Positions 6,093 through 6,371 of a stretch of 6,371 bases of DNA are shown here, piece by piece. A program made the translations under genes and the position numbers. The DNA lies in NCBI GenBank assembly GCA_026387595.1, contig JAPLLL010000142.1, positions 1 to 6,371 on the forward strand, in the 5' to 3' direction. Below the pieces are notes generated by a model, which had not been told where the DNA came from, ran no database searches, and saw nothing but the letters and a program-made list of their open reading frames with translations. This stretch comes from Candidatus Omnitrophota bacterium (lineage in GTDB: Bacteria > Omnitrophota > Gorgyraeia > JABMQH01). Each line of letters opens with the position of its first letter. Within the stretch, counting starts at the first letter, position 1.

Positions 6093-6371
6093 ATGGAGAA
6101 AATTCATCAGTTTTTCTGGCCGCTCTGCGTACTGGCCGGATTTGTTATAAGATCATGTTTTTGTTCCATGTCGGAAACGGCCCTTATATCGCTTAGCAAA
6201 ATACGGCTGCGGCACCTTGTAGATAAAGGCGTAAAGAACGCCAAGGTCGTTCAGAACCTTGTATCGCACCTGGACAGGCTCATTACTACCATCCTTGTCG
6301 GGAACAATATAGTCAATATCGGCATCTCCGCGATCGGAACTGCCATATTCATCTATCTCTTCGGCCCGAAA
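6093..6371 (+). CDS. CNNM/CorC (HlyC, DUF21) family membrane protein, N-terminal fragment
   Basis: Ninety-three residues are visible; the frame stays open to the window end. A hydrophobic first helix (about 7-25) leads into SMSETALISLSKIRLRHLVD (25-44) and then RLITTILVGNNIVNIGISAI (62-81). SETA.....I.L..L...G and the LVGNN.VNI motif are hallmarks of the CNNM transmembrane domain (DUF21), usually followed by CBS-pair and CorC_HlyC domains that lie beyond this window. Relatives are inner-membrane proteins linked to Mg2+ or Co2+ efflux and ion homeostasis; the old name hemolysin C is misleading. The start follows the previous stop by 3 nt with a good GGAG site, so it is part of the same transcription unit. 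A link to glycan synthesis is not evident. Confidence 0.88.
   Translation, partial: MEKIHQFFWPLCVLAGFVIRSCFCSMSETALISLSKIRLRHLVDKGVKNAKVVQNLVSHLDRLITTILVGNNIVNIGISAIGTAIFIYLFGPK

Noticed and set aside
6087..6095. Terminator or promoter between the DUF3108 gene and the CNNM gene
   Set aside because: Only 3 nt separate them and no hairpin or T-run is present.

Overview
The window is a dense, single-strand (+) run of eight genes, truncated at both ends. It is best read as part of an envelope-glycan (LPS core or related surface polysaccharide) operon of a Gram-negative bacterium. There is no intergenic gap longer than 3 nt. Six junctions overlap by 1 to 20 nt, so the genes are probably co-transcribed and translationally coupled. 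No promoter, terminator, RNA gene, repeat array or mobile element is visible.

Layout: (1) the C-terminal end of a GT4-type glycosyltransferase (to 206); (2) a membrane-anchored CE4/NodB polysaccharide deacetylase (203-1000); (3) a GT9/heptosyltransferase-like enzyme resembling WaaF (1000-2016); (4) a larger, divergent GT9-like protein with an N-terminal extension of about 112 residues (2000-3391); (5) a second canonical GT9 enzyme (3379-4353); (6) a third canonical GT9 enzyme (4334-5316), broken by a frameshift plus a missing segment near 5059-5064; (7) an exported DUF3108-type protein (5313-6089); (8) the N-terminal membrane domain of a CNNM/CorC-type (HlyC/DUF21) protein that runs off the end (6093 onward).

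How they may work together (inference): the GT4 and GT9 enzymes would add sugars, probably heptose-type, to a lipid-linked acceptor on the cytoplasmic face. The anchored deacetylase would trim N-acetyl groups from a glycan outside the membrane. The exported DUF3108 protein would act in the periplasm or outer envelope by an unknown mechanism. The CNNM protein is probably an inner-membrane ion transport or regulatory protein with no obvious direct link.

Organism: GT9 heptosyltransferases imply an LPS-bearing diderm. Codon use is unusual for a sequence of roughly balanced base composition: isoleucine is read mostly as ATA (17 of 29 Ile codons by hand count in the gene at 1000-2016), and AGG arginine codons are common. 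Together with the clustered GT9 paralogues beside DUF3108, this suggests an uncultured lineage such as Omnitrophota or another PVC-related phylum. That assignment is inference, not proof.

I do not see a convincing new kind of system. The points most worth checking are the broken third GT9 gene, with a microhomology at the junction, and the divergent GT9-like protein embedded among canonical paralogues.
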